The notes beneath the pieces were generated by a model. It saw only the letters and a program-made list of their open reading frames with translations. It was not told the origin of the DNA and made no database searches. A program made the position numbers and the translations under genes. Positions 10,362-21,579 of a stretch of DNA of 64,000 bases are shown here, piece after piece. Each line of letters begins with the position of its first letter. The stretch's first letter is position 1. Origin of the DNA: Diadophis punctatus similis (lineage: Eukaryota > Chordata > Lepidosauria > Squamata > Dipsadidae); contig JALIGW010000004.1 in NCBI GenBank assembly GCA_023053685.1, positions 82,541,297-82,605,296 of the forward strand, in the 5' to 3' direction.

Positions 10362-10854
10362 CTGAAATGCAATGAAAGTTTGTTGTAAAAAAAGGAAGGC
10401 TAATTTTTGTTACGGTGGTAGTTCTGATTCGTGTACTGCCTTTATCACAGGTAAGAAAATTCTCCCGCAACAAACAACCTTGAGATATGTGTTATTGCTT
10501 TGCAAGGGATTGGCCTTTTGGCTCAGGTCAAATCTCCCAGGTCAAATCCAGCATCTTAACAACTGCTCTGCACGATATTATACTGCGAATGACCGGTGTC
10601 ACATTTAACACGAACCTTACAATTCCACAGCATTGCAATTTAACAGGGTCAACCTGAAATGTAGATAATTATAAATACTACCTAAAATGATCCATTCTAA
10701 ATTTAACCCAAAGCAGAGCTATTATTCTTTCAAAACCTATCGAATCATCTGCCCTGTGAGTATCTGAGATGAACTTAGTTGTGTGTCTGTTTTTAATATT
10801 TTATTAATTTTCTTGAAGAACACAATTTGTAGCTTCTTCTCTGGTAACATTGTA
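10362..10854. other. Unannotated intronic sequence
   Basis: No recognisable feature. Confidence 0.35.
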
Positions 10855-11535
10855 CTCTTAACCAGAGCATACAAAACATTTGCTAGACCAATTCTTGAAT
10901 ACAACTCATCTGTCTGGAACCCACACTACATATCGGACATTAACACAATTGAGAAAGTCCAGAGATATTTCACAAGAAAAGTATTTTCTCTTCACAGAGA
11001 AAAAAATTCCTCTGTTCGCAACAGAATTCCTTATGAATCCAGACTTGAAATTTTGGGATTTGAAAATTTAGAACTACGCCGCCTTCGATCTGACCTAAGT
11101 GTAGCTCACAAAATTATCTGCCACAATGTCCTACCTGTTAATGACTACTTCAGCTTCAACTGCAACAATACATGAGCTCACAATAGATACAAACTTAATG
11201 TAAACCGCTCCAAACTTGATTGCAAAAAATTCGACTTCAACAACAGAGTGGTCAATGCCTGGAATACATTACCTGACTCAATAGTTTCTTCCCCAAACCC
11301 CAAAAACTTTAACCTCAGATTATCTACCATCGACCTCACCCCATTGCTAAGAGGTCGGTAAGGGGCGTGCATAAGCGCACAATCGTGCCTACCATTCCTG
11401 TCCTAATGCACCCATATATTCATAGTTCTTGTACTCATAATCATGCTTGTACTATTATATTATATTATACAATCATGTTTATACTTTGTGTATACTTTGC
11501 TTGTTATCATATACGCTTGACAAATAAATAATAAA
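10855..11535 (+). mobile_element. Rex/CR1-group LINE 3' end
   Basis: Encodes the end of a reverse-transcriptase polyprotein: RPILEYNSSVWNPHYISDIN, then TIEKVQRYFTRKV, LEILGFENLELRRLRSDL and VLPVNDYFSF, with an in-frame stop soon after. The 3' UTR is GGGGCGTGCATAAGCGCAC and it ends GCTTGACAAATAAATAAT. Jockey-superfamily assignment is from motif memory; the exact clade is uncertain. Confidence 0.8.
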
Positions 11536-11879
11536 ATAAAAAAATAAAAATTAACAATTATAGTTTGGAATGAGCTTTTTTTAAGAGTCATCTGGAATTT
11601 GCTTCTTGTACTTTAAGGTCATTCACTAAATGTCTAAGGTTCTAAGTAATAAGCCTTAATCACATTCTGTATCTCAGGTCCTTCAGGTTTTAGCTAAGTG
11701 ATATTAAATCCTCTTCTTTTTCTCTTCTGAAGGTTAAGCATGTCTCTTTTTTTTCTAGTTTTCTCTCTAGTGTTTGGTTTTCAATCCCCCGATTATCCTC
11801 GCTTCTCTGAACCCATCCCAGTTTACTTGAATCCTGATTCCTTTTTATTGCTTGACTATGAATTCCATGTTGGACATGT
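11536..11879. other. Unannotated intronic sequence
   Basis: No recognisable feature. Confidence 0.35.
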
Positions 11880-12105
11880 TTATTTATTTATTTATTTATT
11901 AGTGATATTTATATACTGCCTCACAGTGCAAGTACTCTCTAAGCGGTTTACACCAGTAAGCAATGTATATTTACATTGCCCCCAACAATCTGGGTCCTCA
12001 TTTTACCTACCTCGGAAGGATGGAAGGCTGAGTCAACCATGAGCCGTTGAGATTTGAACCGCTGACCTGCGGATCACAGTCAGCTAAAGTGGCTAATGTT
12101 GAATC
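11880..12105 (-). mobile_element. tRNA-derived SINE with ATTT tail
   Basis: The minus-strand SINE has an (AAAT)n tail, seen as ATTTATTTATTT at 11882. The body is CTCTAAGCGGTTTACACCAG, CCCCCAACAATCTGGGTCC and CTCGGAAGGATGGAAGGC. The head (TTTGAACCGCTGACCTGC) differs from the other copies, so this is a head variant. Confidence 0.75.
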
Positions 12106-12159
12106 CTTCAAGCAGAGAAACTTGATCAGTTAGTTATAGGCATCCTGAATTTTTAGGTC

Positions 12160-12432
12160 ACGAATTTAGTTTATTGATATATAAAATACAAAGAAAAGTG
12201 AAAATAATAGGGAAGGAAGAGGGGAAGAGGGGAAAGTGTAGGGTAAAAGAGAAACGAAAAAGAAAAACATTGACTTCCGACTCTTTTTGGCACAGTAGAA
12301 TAAGGTAATAACAAACACCCTCAACTTTTTTACTTTGATATAATAATATATGCTAGCCATTTCTAATCGGCAAAACCAAGCAAAAAGTTTCATTTGTTTC
12401 TACTTGGAAACCACTTCTGGACTTTATGCTTG
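12160..12432 (-). mobile_element. L1-like LINE 3' UTR fragment
   Basis: Shares TTGACTTCCGACTCT, ATATATGCTAGCCATTTC and TACTTGGAAACCACTTCTGG with the L1-like copies at 4335 and 35686. Only the last codons (MKLFAWF) and the UTR remain. Confidence 0.7.
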
Positions 12433-13172
12433 AGGGAGCCTCTTGGATTCTTCATCTCAGCATTATCATCCCGCAAGCAGATTGGTTTACAATGAGTTTA
12501 GGATTGCACCACTGGCAGGATCCTTTAATTGTGTCCATCAAAATGAATTACGGAACCAGATTATCAAGGGACAATACTTCCTTTCAATTTTGGTTCAGAT
12601 GAGCAAAGTGGGAAGTTATTTCTTGCCATAAATAAGCACCTTCACACACTCCCTTTCACACACTCACACATGCTAGTTACGTAATTGTGATGCCTCCTTA
12701 ATGAATAGACAACTGCCAGAGCTCCTAAATAGGAAACGTATCGCTCGAAATGTAAGAGGTATGCAAATGCCCTTCTTCCTTTGGGTCCCACCTCACTGAA
12801 GAAATGTTTTAGACAACAGCTCCCTTGTGCTGAAGCTAAAAGAGCTAATGTTAAAGTAAGAGAGCTTTAGGAAAAGCCAAAGTCATTAAACCGAAGCAAG
12901 GAAGATCATTTTGCATGCACGGAAATGCATTCTTCTCTAAATTAACCCAGGGTCTGCATCACGTCATCCTACTGACATCTTGAAAATAAATGTAGGCAAT
13001 TTAGATGAAGGATGAAGGCATCGTCTTCAATGCTCTATAATATTACATAAAATGTTTTTTTTCTTGAGCTCGGTGGGTTTTCTAAAGGTTAATTGTCCCC
13101 AATCAATCTGCTCAGATGACATTACTGGGGAAATATCGGTCTGGATGTCTGACTAGTACATGACACCTGAGA
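12433..13172. other. Unannotated intronic sequence
   Basis: No recognisable repeat or exon. Confidence 0.35.
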
Positions 13173-13174
13173 AG

Positions 13175-13179
13175 ATGGA

Positions 13180-13255
<76 letters not shown>

Positions 13256-13256
13256 G

Positions 13257-13299
<43 letters not shown>

Positions 13300-13688
13300 A
13301 AAAGAGAAAAAGAAAGAAAAAGAAAAAGAAAAAGAAAGAAAGAGGGAGGGAGGGAGGGAGGGAGGGAAGGAAGGGAGGGAGGGAGAGAGGAAGGAAGGAG
13401 AGGAAGAAGTGGAAGGAAGGAAGGAAGGAAAGGAAGAAGAGGAAGGAAGGAAGGAAAGGAAGGAAGGAAGAAGTGGAAGGAAGGAAGGAAGGAAGAAGTG
13501 GAAGGAAGGAAGGAAGGAGAGGAAGAAGTGGAAGGAAGGAAAGGAAGGAAAGGAAGAAAGAAGTGGAAGGAAGGAAGGAGAAGGAAGGAGAGGAAGGAAG
13601 GAAGGAGAGGAAGGAAGGAAGGAAGGAAGGAAGGAAGGAAGGAAGGAAGGAAGGAAGGAAGGAAGGAAGGAAGGAAGGAAGGGAGAAG
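13175..13688. repeat. Large purine microsatellite (GAAA/GGAA/GGGA)
   Basis: Half a kilobase of almost uninterrupted purines on the plus strand: GAAA units to about 13340, then GGGA, then GGAA with GAAGTGGAAGG interruptions, and a clean GGAA run at 13610-13681. The long open frames here are repeat artefacts. Confidence 0.97.
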
Positions 13689-14044
13689 GACAAATTTCTC
13701 AGGGTTTTTTTCCATGTAAAGTTCTTCTATTTTTGGTTGTAAAGATATTTGTGGTAAGTTTATACAGAGAGACATATATAGACAAACACGACTGAAGCAA
13801 AATTCTGATTCACCTTCACTGTTCATATTAAACAGGACTAGCAAAGACACGGACATTGTTATACATCCTTAAAATGTACAGATTTTTAAAAAAAGCTAAA
13901 GACGGTAATATCACCTGCATATTCAGCCTTCCATTATTACTATTTAAATCTCAATTTTGGTCTCTTTTTATAGATGCAAATCATGTTTAAAGATGACAAT
14001 TCCATGAAGTCTTCACCTGTTCCAAATGAAACATTATTGTGTTA
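13689..14044. other. Unannotated intronic sequence
   Basis: No recognisable feature. Confidence 0.35.
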
Positions 14045-14293
14045 CCTTTGGTTTGGTGGTTAAGGTGCTGCCCATTAAACTAGGAGAGGGCAAGTTGTAA
14101 TTCCACTTTAGGCATGCAAGCTGGCTGGGTGACCTTGGTCTACTCACTCTCTCTCAGCCCAAACCACCTCACAGGACTGTTGTAGTGGGGAGAAGGAAGG
14201 AGGAAGGAGCATGGTGTGTGTTCGCTGCCTTGAATAATTTATAAAAATAATAAAGACAGGACAAACATTTAATAATAAATAAATAAAACAATA
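14045..14293 (+). mobile_element. SINE/L2-tail element
   Basis: Contains GTGGTTAAGGTGCTG, GGCTGGGTGACCTTGG and CTCTCTCAGCCC, then CCACCTCACAGGACTGTTGT and CGCTGCCTTGAATAATTTAT. This end is shared with the element at 39553. Probably a tRNA-derived SINE carrying an L2-type 3' end. Confidence 0.7.
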
Positions 14294-14624
14294 TGTCACG
14301 TAGTGAATATTGTCAGTTGTATGTCTATGCAGGGTGATGCACCCCTATCTTAACATTATGGTACATTCCAATATAAGCAGAACACGTGATATGAGTTGTA
14401 CGCATGTCTGCATTCCAAAACCACCATTAATTTCTCTTCTGCCTTAGCTCTTGACCTGAACGGTCGTGTTTTCTTAGCAAAGATGTAATTATTCAGGATT
14501 TATTGTTTTTGTACTGAAATAAATATTTTCTATTACACTTTTAATCTCGGCTTTATTTCTAACTGTCTGAATTCCAAGAAAAGATCTAAATTGCCTCTAA
14601 GAGATTTTATTCTCATCCTCAACA
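14294..14624 (+). mobile_element. Solo LTR, family A
   Basis: Starts TGTCACGTAGTG and ends with CTCAACA. A polyadenylation region is visible (GTACTGAAATAAATATTTTC). Homologous to minus-strand copies at 35215 and 44575. Flanking pentamers (CAATA and CATTT) match only partly, so the duplication has decayed or the ends are off. Confidence 0.7.
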
Positions 14625-14817
14625 CATTTGTTGGGTAATGATAATATTCTTGCATGGCACATAAAACAGATTATGCTGCAAATATTAAACTGAAGGTATG
14701 TATGGAAAAATAAATGAAATATTAGAAGTTTTATAATAAATGTGACTGAATGATGGCTATTATGTCTTGTTCAGACCATCGGTAAAATAAGAAATTTTGG
14801 TTTTCTCTCATAGGGTG

Positions 14818-15140
14818 GGGGGTGGCGCATGGTTCAGCCGTTAAGGCACTGAGCTTGTCGACTGGAAGGTTGGCAGTTCAAGACCTGAGTGCAACGAGAT
14901 GGGATAAGCTCCTGTTTTCACCCCAGCTCCTGCCAACCTAGCAGTTCAAAAGCATGCAAATGCGAGTAGATAAATAGGTACCACTTCGGTGGGAAGGTAA
15001 CAGTGCTCCGTGATGTCATGCTGATCACATGACCGCAGAAATGTCTTCGGACAGCCCTGGCTCAATGGCCTTGAAATGGAAATGCACGCCGGCCTCTATA
15101 GTTGGAAAAAACTAGCAGAGTAAAATCCGCAGGGCCTCCT
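14818..15140 (+). mobile_element. Sauria SINE, diverged
   Basis: Recognised by GGGGTGGCGCATGGTTCAG, GTTGGCAGTTCAAGACC, AGCTCCTGCCAACCTAGCAG, TAAATAGGTACCACTTCGG and GGGAAGGTAACAG. The tail is decayed and lacks the CCTTTACC repeats seen in the copy at 7608, so this copy is older. Confidence 0.88.
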
Positions 15141-15216
15141 TTATTTTTTAAACTAATAGGGTGGAAATAAAAATAGGAAAAAACAAAGCTACTAGCAAAG
15201 CACTGATCTTTCATTC

Positions 15217-15575
15217 TGTCAGATTATTCATGACTGGGAGAGCCAATGGGAACAAGGTCAGCCAATGAATAGGCATAGCAACTAAGTCAGCCAATGGGAG
15301 CTAAACACATCTGAGTCTGTGCAGAGAATCAAAACTGAAGCTAGAAGGCTAGGCGTTGCTCAGCCCACTCTGTAATCTCAGTTCACTCTGAACTGCTGAA
15401 ATGAAACTAACTGTTCTCTCCTGCCTGTAACTGCTGCTACGTTAAAGAAGAACTCTGCTACTGGTATTGTAAATACTCATCTGTTATTCTTGTATATAAA
15501 GAAGTTTCTTATGTAAATGAATCCTGCTGCATCAGTCTGCCTGTGTGTGCTTTCTGGATTTAATTTTCTGCAACA
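15217..15575 (+). mobile_element. LTR-like repeat, family B
   Basis: Begins TGTCAGATTATTCATGACTG and ends TTTTCTGCAACA, the TG...CA form of an LTR, with TATA-like TGTATATAAAG at about 15493. A truncated homologous copy lies on the minus strand at 19785-20037. No matching flank duplication is seen, so the limits are tentative. Confidence 0.55.
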
Positions 15576-16231
15576 AACTCTGATATATTCCTATTGCCCT
15601 CCCCCCACCCAACCCCATCACCCCAAAATAGACCAACCCTCTTTCACACTTCTCACATTTTCTTTTTAGTGCTAAAATACAGCCCGGGGAAGGTGTTCAT
15701 TTCAAATTCAATTATAAAATTTATTCTGTTGTTAACGATATACTAGTGTTTGACAATTAGTCAAAGCAGGGGGAGGGGAAGCCAGAATCAATCCTATCCC
15801 CCCCCCCCAAATGCCTTCAGGAGCTGCTCAAAAAGCAGGAGACTTGACAGAAAAGGATAAACATTGAAAGCGGAGTTAAAAACTCCTGAGAAATGCCAAC
15901 GTTCAAATAAATGTGGACTTTGAAGAAATGCAGAATGTTGCTTTGGGCATTTGCTTCCTCTCTTGCGTTGCTCAAGTCTAGCTAATCCCAGCTCTCTCCT
16001 TGTTGTTTGCCAAGTATATAATATTTGAATATATCATGTCATTGAAATGACCTGAACAACCATATCCCCCGTAATAACAATTCCTCATTTAGGATCAAAG
16101 CATTTGACCCTATCAGTCTGTCCAAGCTAAAGTTAGCAAAATCACATGGAAAGTAAATAAAAATTGGGATTCGGCTTAGTGTGACAATTGCAGGCAAGTG
16201 CTTCTTTTCTAATATTACATATTACTTTGGA
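15576..16231. other. Unannotated intronic sequence
   Basis: Two C-rich runs occur (15598-15625 and 15799-15808). No repeat or exon is recognised. Confidence 0.35.
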
Positions 16232-16435
16232 ACAGAACAGAACAGAACAGAATAGAATAGGAAAAAATAAGAATAAGAAAGAATAGAATAGAAATAGAAA
16301 TAGAAATAAATAGAAATAGAAATAGAAATAGAAATAGAAATAGTAGAAATAGAAATAGAAATAATAGAAATAGAAATAGAAATAGAAAAAGAAATAGAAT
16401 AGAGAATATGGAATGGAACAGAATAGAACAGAATG
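16232..16435. repeat. (AGAAC/AGAAT/AGAAAT)n microsatellite
   Basis: Pentamers at both ends and hexamer AGAAAT units in the middle. Closely related in unit to the 1.1-kb array at 48157. Confidence 0.95.
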
Positions 16436-16522
16436 GTTATAGTCCTAGATTCCAAAACTTTACTGTAGATTTTAGAAAGATTGCAACTAAAATCAAAAGA
16501 AATTGCTGAAGATAGACTGAAT

Positions 16523-16786
16523 CAGTGGTGGGTTCCTACCGGTGCGGTCCACTCTGTCGTTCCGGTAGCAGCCAGCAGATGGTGCTATTTGCGCGCGACC
16601 GCTCCGGTGCCATCTTCCCCGGTCTGTCGTGCGGCACCATCTTTTTTTGGGGAATTTTTGGGCTGATTTTGCTTCTTGCGCATGCGTGGAAGCAAAATCT
16701 CACGAGGGGGCGCGCGCACGTAGCGAGCGAGCGCGAGTGTGCAAATGGCAGCGCACTGGTAGCGAGGTAAGTGCAATCCGCCCCTG
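16523..16786. mobile_element. Non-autonomous hAT element
   Basis: Ends CAGTGGTGGGTTCC and GCAATCCGCCCCTG (inverted). Perfect 8-bp duplication GACTGAAT at 16515-16522 and 16787-16794. The CpG-rich interior has TGCGCATGCGTGGAAGC. Same family group as 26319, 36319 and 60879. Confidence 0.93.
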
Positions 16787-16794
16787 GACTGAAT

Positions 16795-17199
16795 GTAGAT
16801 ACATTACTATGACTTGTAAGATGTTTGTACCTATCCCAGCATGGAGATCCCCCCCCTTCTGATCTGAAGTGATGGACGGCCTTAGCATGGATACATGGGT
16901 GCACGTTCCCACAAGCAAAGATGTCAAACCTAACGTAGATGTTGGTGCCAAACTGCACAGAATAGAATTGTAACAATCGGTTGAAGGTGGTATCCCGATA
17001 ACAAAGAATCCCTTCTAGCTAACTAAGTAACATCACCATAAAAAGCAAAGAGCTTCCAATCACACCGAAAAGATCAGTAACTTTTTTTATTGTTGTGCTA
17101 GCATTTCTTACGCTTTAATAAATGCCTTGGGTAAAGGTCACTCCATGGAGACATTTTCCTCTTCCCAGAAAAGAACAGAGAGCGAATATTCACCTGAAA
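16795..17199. other. Unannotated intronic sequence
   Basis: No recognisable feature. Confidence 0.35.
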
Positions 17200-17674
17200 A
17201 CATAATTCTGTGTTATGCCTAAGTATATTTTACCCATGTTGTATGGCTGTAGTATTATCATTATCCTTCTCATCTTCTCTACTACTCCCTCTTATTGGAA
17301 TCATTATGATTATTATACTATGTTGCTTTGCACGTTCACTGATAGCTTGTGCACTCAATCCACTTCTGCATCGCCTGAGCTCTGTCGCTCCTTATGTCCA
17401 CTGCCTGCCCTCTCTCTGTCATCCCGCCCCTGTTCCTCCCTGCTAACAGTCCGTCCCAATCCTGAGGGACCCAGGGGCTGCCTGTTCCTGTTCCTCCAAA
17501 GCCAACAAGGCCACCCGCTCGACCTCAGCTCCAGCTCTGACCCATCCTCCTCCGCGGATTCAGGCTCCGACGGGGGCATGACAGATAGATAGTGTCGCCA
17601 CATTTCCTGGTGAGCTTCTGCAGCCAGCCACGAGAGAGAGGATAGCTGAATTGAAGGGACTTCAATTAAACTCT
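17200..17674. repeat. Unclassified probable retroelement fragment
   Basis: A serine/aspartate-rich reading frame (LDLSSSSDPSSSADSGSDGG at about 17520-17575) follows a pyrimidine-rich stretch. It directly abuts a LINE. It looks like decayed retroelement sequence, but I cannot name the family; it could equally be unique intron. Confidence 0.3.
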
Positions 17675-18279
17675 CAGATTGTTAGACCAATTCTGGAATG
17701 CAGTTCACCTGTCTGGAACCCGCACTGCATGTCAGACATAAATACAATCGAGAGAGTCCAGAAATATTTCACAAGAAGAGTCGTCCACTCCTCCACTCGC
17801 AATAAAATACCTTATTCCACCAGACTTCAAATACTGGGATTAGACAATTTACAACTACGTCGCCTCCGATCTGATCTAAATGTAGTTCATAAAATCATAT
17901 ACCAAAATGTCCTTCCTGTTAATGACTACTTCAGCTTCAACCGCAGCAATACACGAGCACATAATAGATTCAAACTAAATGTAAACCGCTCCAAACTCGA
18001 CTGCAGAAAATACGACTTCAGCAACAGAGTGATCAATCCCTGGAATGCACTACCTGACTCTGTGGTTTCTTCCCCAAACCCCAAAAACTTTAAACTTAGA
18101 CTGTCTACAGTCGACCTCTCCCCATTCCTAAGAGGTCTTTAAGGGGCGTGCATAAGCACACCAACGTGCCTACCGTCCCTGTCCTACTGTCCTATTGTCC
18201 TCTTTTATTGTTACTTTTTACTTATGTTTATACAAACTACTACTACCCTATAAATGTTTGACAAATAAATAAATAATAA

Positions 18280-18334
<55 letters not shown>

Positions 18335-18336
18335 AT
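17675..18336 (+). mobile_element. Rex/CR1-group LINE 3' end with AAAT tail
   Basis: Best-preserved copy of this LINE. The open frame runs from VRPILECSSPVWNPHCMSDI through TIERVQKYFTRRVV, LQILGLDNLQLRRLRSDLN and NPWNALPDSVVSSPNPKNF to a stop after LSPFLRGL at 18140. The 3' UTR is GGGGCGTGCATAAGCACACC, and the TTTGACAAATAAATAAAT end expands into (AAAT)n to 18336. Confidence 0.86.
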
Positions 18337-18735
18337 TGAGAGGGAACACTAATTTTTTTTTTTAAACTGGGACTTTTCAGAAATCAGGACTGAGGTGATG
18401 AAGCCTTTCCATTTTAATTTGTAACAAGTCAGCCAAGCTAGGTGGGGGGAAAAAATCATTAAATCGTAGTTGAGCTTAAGAAAAACTCCAGCGCTTCAGG
18501 GATTATTGGAAAATATAGGAAGAAAGGATTGACCAGGGAGGTTATTAAAGATGTCTTTAATGTGAGAATTTCAAACACACTGCAAGGATTAAGTTTCACT
18601 TCACTTTTTTGGCTGATCTTGCTTCAGAAAACTGCTGCTGAACTGTAACCACAATGAGCAATTTCCTATTCCAGAATTCTGAAATTAAACCTATCAGAGA
18701 TGTTGCTCACATATATACCTCCATACCCATATTCT
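18337..18735. other. Unannotated intronic sequence
   Basis: No recognisable feature. Confidence 0.35.
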
Positions 18736-18743
18736 ATCAATTC

Positions 18744-19158
18744 CAGAGGTGAGTTTCAGCAGGTTCTGACCAGTTCTGGAGAACCGGTAGCGGAAATTTT
18801 GAGTAGTTCGGAGAACCAGGAAATACCACATCTGACTGCCCCTGCCCCCATCTATTCTCTGCCTCCAGAGTCCCAGCTGATCGGGAGGAAATGAGGATTT
18901 TGCAGTATCCTTTCCCTGCCACGCCCACCAAGCCACGCCCACCAAGCCATGCCACGCCCACCAAGCCACGCCCACCAAGCCAGTAGTAAAATAATTGGAT
19001 TTCACCACTGTATTCTTCCCCCAGGAATGGGGAGGAAATGGAGATTTTATAGCATCCTTCCCCTGCCACGCCCACCAAGCCACGCCCACCAAGCCACGCC
19101 ATGCCCACCAAGCCACGCCCACAGAACCGGCAGTAAACATTTTTGAATCCCACCGCTG
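18744..19158. mobile_element. hAT-like MITE with CACGCCCACCAAG minisatellite
   Basis: Starts CAGAGGTGAGTTTCAGCAGG and ends GAATCCCACCGCTG. It holds two blocks of 13-14-bp CCACGCCCACCAAG units (18919-18981 and 19067-19125). An internal terminus-like TTTCACCACTG near 18999-19009 suggests an internal duplication. The flanks do not show a clean 8-bp duplication. Related to 58761-59069. Confidence 0.75.
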
Positions 19159-19231
19159 ATTTCAATTTCCAATATTTTTCAGCCTTTCTTCTTTATTTGT
19201 TCCATTGCAAATTCTTCCCAGGCTTGATAAA

Positions 19232-19631
19232 AGGTAGTCCTTGACTTACAACCCAATTGAGCCTGCAACATCGGTTGCTGAGTGAGATATTTGTTACGTG
19301 AGCTTTCCCCCATTGAACGCCCTGTCTTGCCGCTGTTGCTAAGTGAATCACTGCAGCGGTTAAGTTAGTAACGTAGTTGCTAAGTGACTCTGGCTTCCTT
19401 ACTGACTTTGCTTGCCAGAAGGTCACATGACCCCCATGATCATGTGACCCAGGGACACTGCAATTGTCATAAACATGAACCAGTCGCCAAGCAACTGAAT
19501 TTTGATCATGTGACCACAGGGATACTGCAACGCTCGCAAGTGTGAAAAACGGTCATAAGTCACTTCTTTTCAGTGCCGGCGTAACTTCAAATTATCACTA
19601 ACTGAACTGTTGTAAGTCGTGGATGACCTGT
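19232..19631 (+). mobile_element. Tc1/mariner-like MITE (CTTAC family), full length
   Basis: About 400 bp with inverted ends: AGGTAGTCCTTGACTTACA and GTAAGTCGTGGATGACCT. Landmarks are AAGTGAATCACTGCAG, GACTTTGCTTGCCAGAAGG and CATAAACATGAACCAGTCGC. No coding capacity. The family has about ten copies here; TACAGGT ends suggest a TA duplication. Confidence 0.85.
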
Positions 19632-19784
19632 ATTCCTTTATTCTGTAATGCAGTGGCATTTAAGGAACCCTCTCCTGACTGAAAACCTTCAGGGAGTCCG
19701 AAACACACAATTTTCAAGGACTTGGTGGCCACTGTCACATACGACAGAACAGTCTTCAAGGGCAGTTCTATGTAGTGTACTTTG

Positions 19785-20037
19785 CTATATATATATTCTT
19801 CTTCTTCAATGTAGCAACAGTTAAAAGTAAAACACAAGCAGCTTCCAGTTCAGAGTTCAGAGAGGACAGAGAACACAGAGTTGGCTGAGCCACGCCCAGC
19901 CTTAAGCTTAAGTATTCAGTTTCGATTCTCTGCACAGACTCAGAAGTGGTTAGCTCCCATTGGCTGACTTAGTTGCTATGCCTATTCATTGGCTAACCTT
20001 GTTAACACTGGCTCTCCTAGTCATGAATATTCTAACA
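19785..20037 (-). mobile_element. LTR-like repeat, family B, truncated
   Basis: The minus strand reads TGTTAGAATATTCATGACTA, CAATGAATAGGCATAGCAAC, TCAGCCAATGGGAGCTAACC and so on, matching 15217-15470. It loses homology near 19785, so the 3' third is missing. Confidence 0.6.
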
Positions 20038-20396
20038 GGCCGCGACCTATTGGCCACCGGGCCATGTGAGTAGGTGGCTGGTGGGAGAGCGTATGCATGT
20101 GCATGTGTGTGTGTGCGTACAGCCTCACTTGCGAGAGCATCACCGCGAGCATTATGGGCACTCCCTGTCCCACTTGCGCGAGTTTCGCCAGGAATGTTGC
20201 AGTCGCTCATGGTCCCATTCGCATGAGCATCATCATCATGGCCAATCCATGGGCCAATTTGTGCAAGTGTCATCGCGGGCGCTCATGGCCCCTCTTGTGG
20301 GAGCAACAGGAGCATCAGCCCCCCCCACAAAACCATTTCCTTCCCCCCTCCCGCCCCCAGTCCAGGCCACCAACCCGGAAAGGTTGGGGAACTCTG
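20038..20396. mobile_element. hAT-like MITE, right end intact
   Basis: The right end CCCGGAAAGGTTGGGGAACTCTG matches a familiar squamate hAT terminus, and the interior is GC-rich. The left end abuts the family B LTR at 20037 and has no terminus, so it is truncated. Confidence 0.6.
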
Positions 20397-20402
20397 GTTT
20401 AG

Positions 20403-20690
20403 AAGATTTCCACACTAATCCCAAAAATTCCTGTTTAGGACTAAGGATGGAAAGTCTCCAGATTGGGAGGGCGAAACCCTTGGTTTTCCTGAGATTGGGC
20501 CTTAGCTTCAGCCTCTGGTTCCCCTTCCTGACCCAATCAGCCTCCAGACACTGGGAGAAGGTCTTGAGAACATCCTTTGGTCGCTCTACGATTGAGATAT
20601 AAAACTGAGCAGATACCTGACTGGGTTCTGGTACACGTTTAGCAAGAAGAAGAAAAGAACAGTAAGCCTGGAGGCAGCCCACAAATCACA
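20403..20690 (-). mobile_element. L2-like LINE reverse-transcriptase fragment
   Basis: The minus-strand frame reads AQFYISIVERPKDVLKTFSQ, CLEADWVRKGNQRLKL, a degenerate form of the LYISxxxxxxDVLxxFSQCLEAVRxWMxxNRLKLNPxKTE region of L2/CR1-type reverse transcriptases. It lies upstream, in ORF2 terms, of the fragments at 9165 and 25558. Confidence 0.7.
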
Positions 20691-20897
20691 GGCTTCATGT
20701 AGCTTAGATAAGCAGGAAATCTTTTCGCTGGGCTCAGTTTTTCTGCTTAAATAAAAAGTGGGGAAAAAATGTAAAAGGATACCTTAGAAATAGCATGCAA
20801 GGTGCTTTTTCAGAAGTTAGGTGAAACCTGAAATATTTGATCATCGCACATAATATTGAAAGAAGAACGTGACTACACGTGGTTAAAAATAATAATA

Positions 20898-21260
20898 TGC
20901 CATATTTTTCAGAGTATAAGATGCACCCCTCCCCAAAAGTGGGTGAAAATTTAGGTGCATCTTATAGACCGAATACGGGCGTTTTTGGCCTCCAGAACTC
21001 TCCCTGTGTCATATTTTCACCCTCCCCGGCCCCTAGAAGCAGTCTGCAGTGCTCTGTATGGCCTGTTTTCGCCCTCTTGGGTCCCCAGAAGCACTCTGCA
21101 GGCCAAAAATGGCCACGTTTATGGTGAAAATGGGCCCATTTTTGGTGAAAATGGGCCAGGTGGAGCAATGCAGAGTGCTTCTGGGGCCTGGGAGGGCGAA
21201 AATGTAATGTACGGAGGGCTTGGGAGCCCAAAAATGAGCCCATTTTTGGCAAAAATGGGA
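20898..21260. mobile_element. MITE, left end only, with GGGTGAAAA module
   Basis: The left end TGCCATATTTTTCAGAGTAT is a decayed form of the terminus at 24392. The interior has repeated GGTGAAAATGGGCCC and TTTTCACCCTCCC phrases. The right terminus is absent; the element stops at a CR1 fragment near 21261. Confidence 0.6.
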
Positions 21261-21261
21261 A

Positions 21262-21365
21262 GTGCGGATTAGAATTGCATTGGCTTTTTTGGCTACCGCC
21301 TGACACTGCTGGCTCATATTTAATTGATTGCCCACTGAAACTCCAAGACCCTTCTCACAGTTACT
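21262..21365 (-). mobile_element. CR1 ORF2 fragment
   Basis: Minus-strand codons read KGLGVSVGNQLNMSQQCQAV then AKKANAILI, the CR1 LGVLVDxxLNMSQQCAAAAKKAN region. Confidence 0.75.
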
Positions 21366-21579
21366 TATGGAGAACCACCATGACACCATGTCTACCACTT
21401 GCCTTCTCCATAGAAGGTCCAGAAGAAGCAGGCCAAGATGTAAACCATGGCTGATGGCACTGAAGACAGCTGGGGAATTTAGAGAGGCAACGACCACCTC
21501 CTATAATTTCATCTCCTCTCCACCCTACTTAGGTCATCCACAAGTAGTCCCTAAATTAGCAATAGTATCAAAGCATATG

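Noticed and set aside
13112..13856. Long open frames rich in SFLPSFLP or KERKKERKK
   Set aside because: Artefacts of the purine microsatellite.
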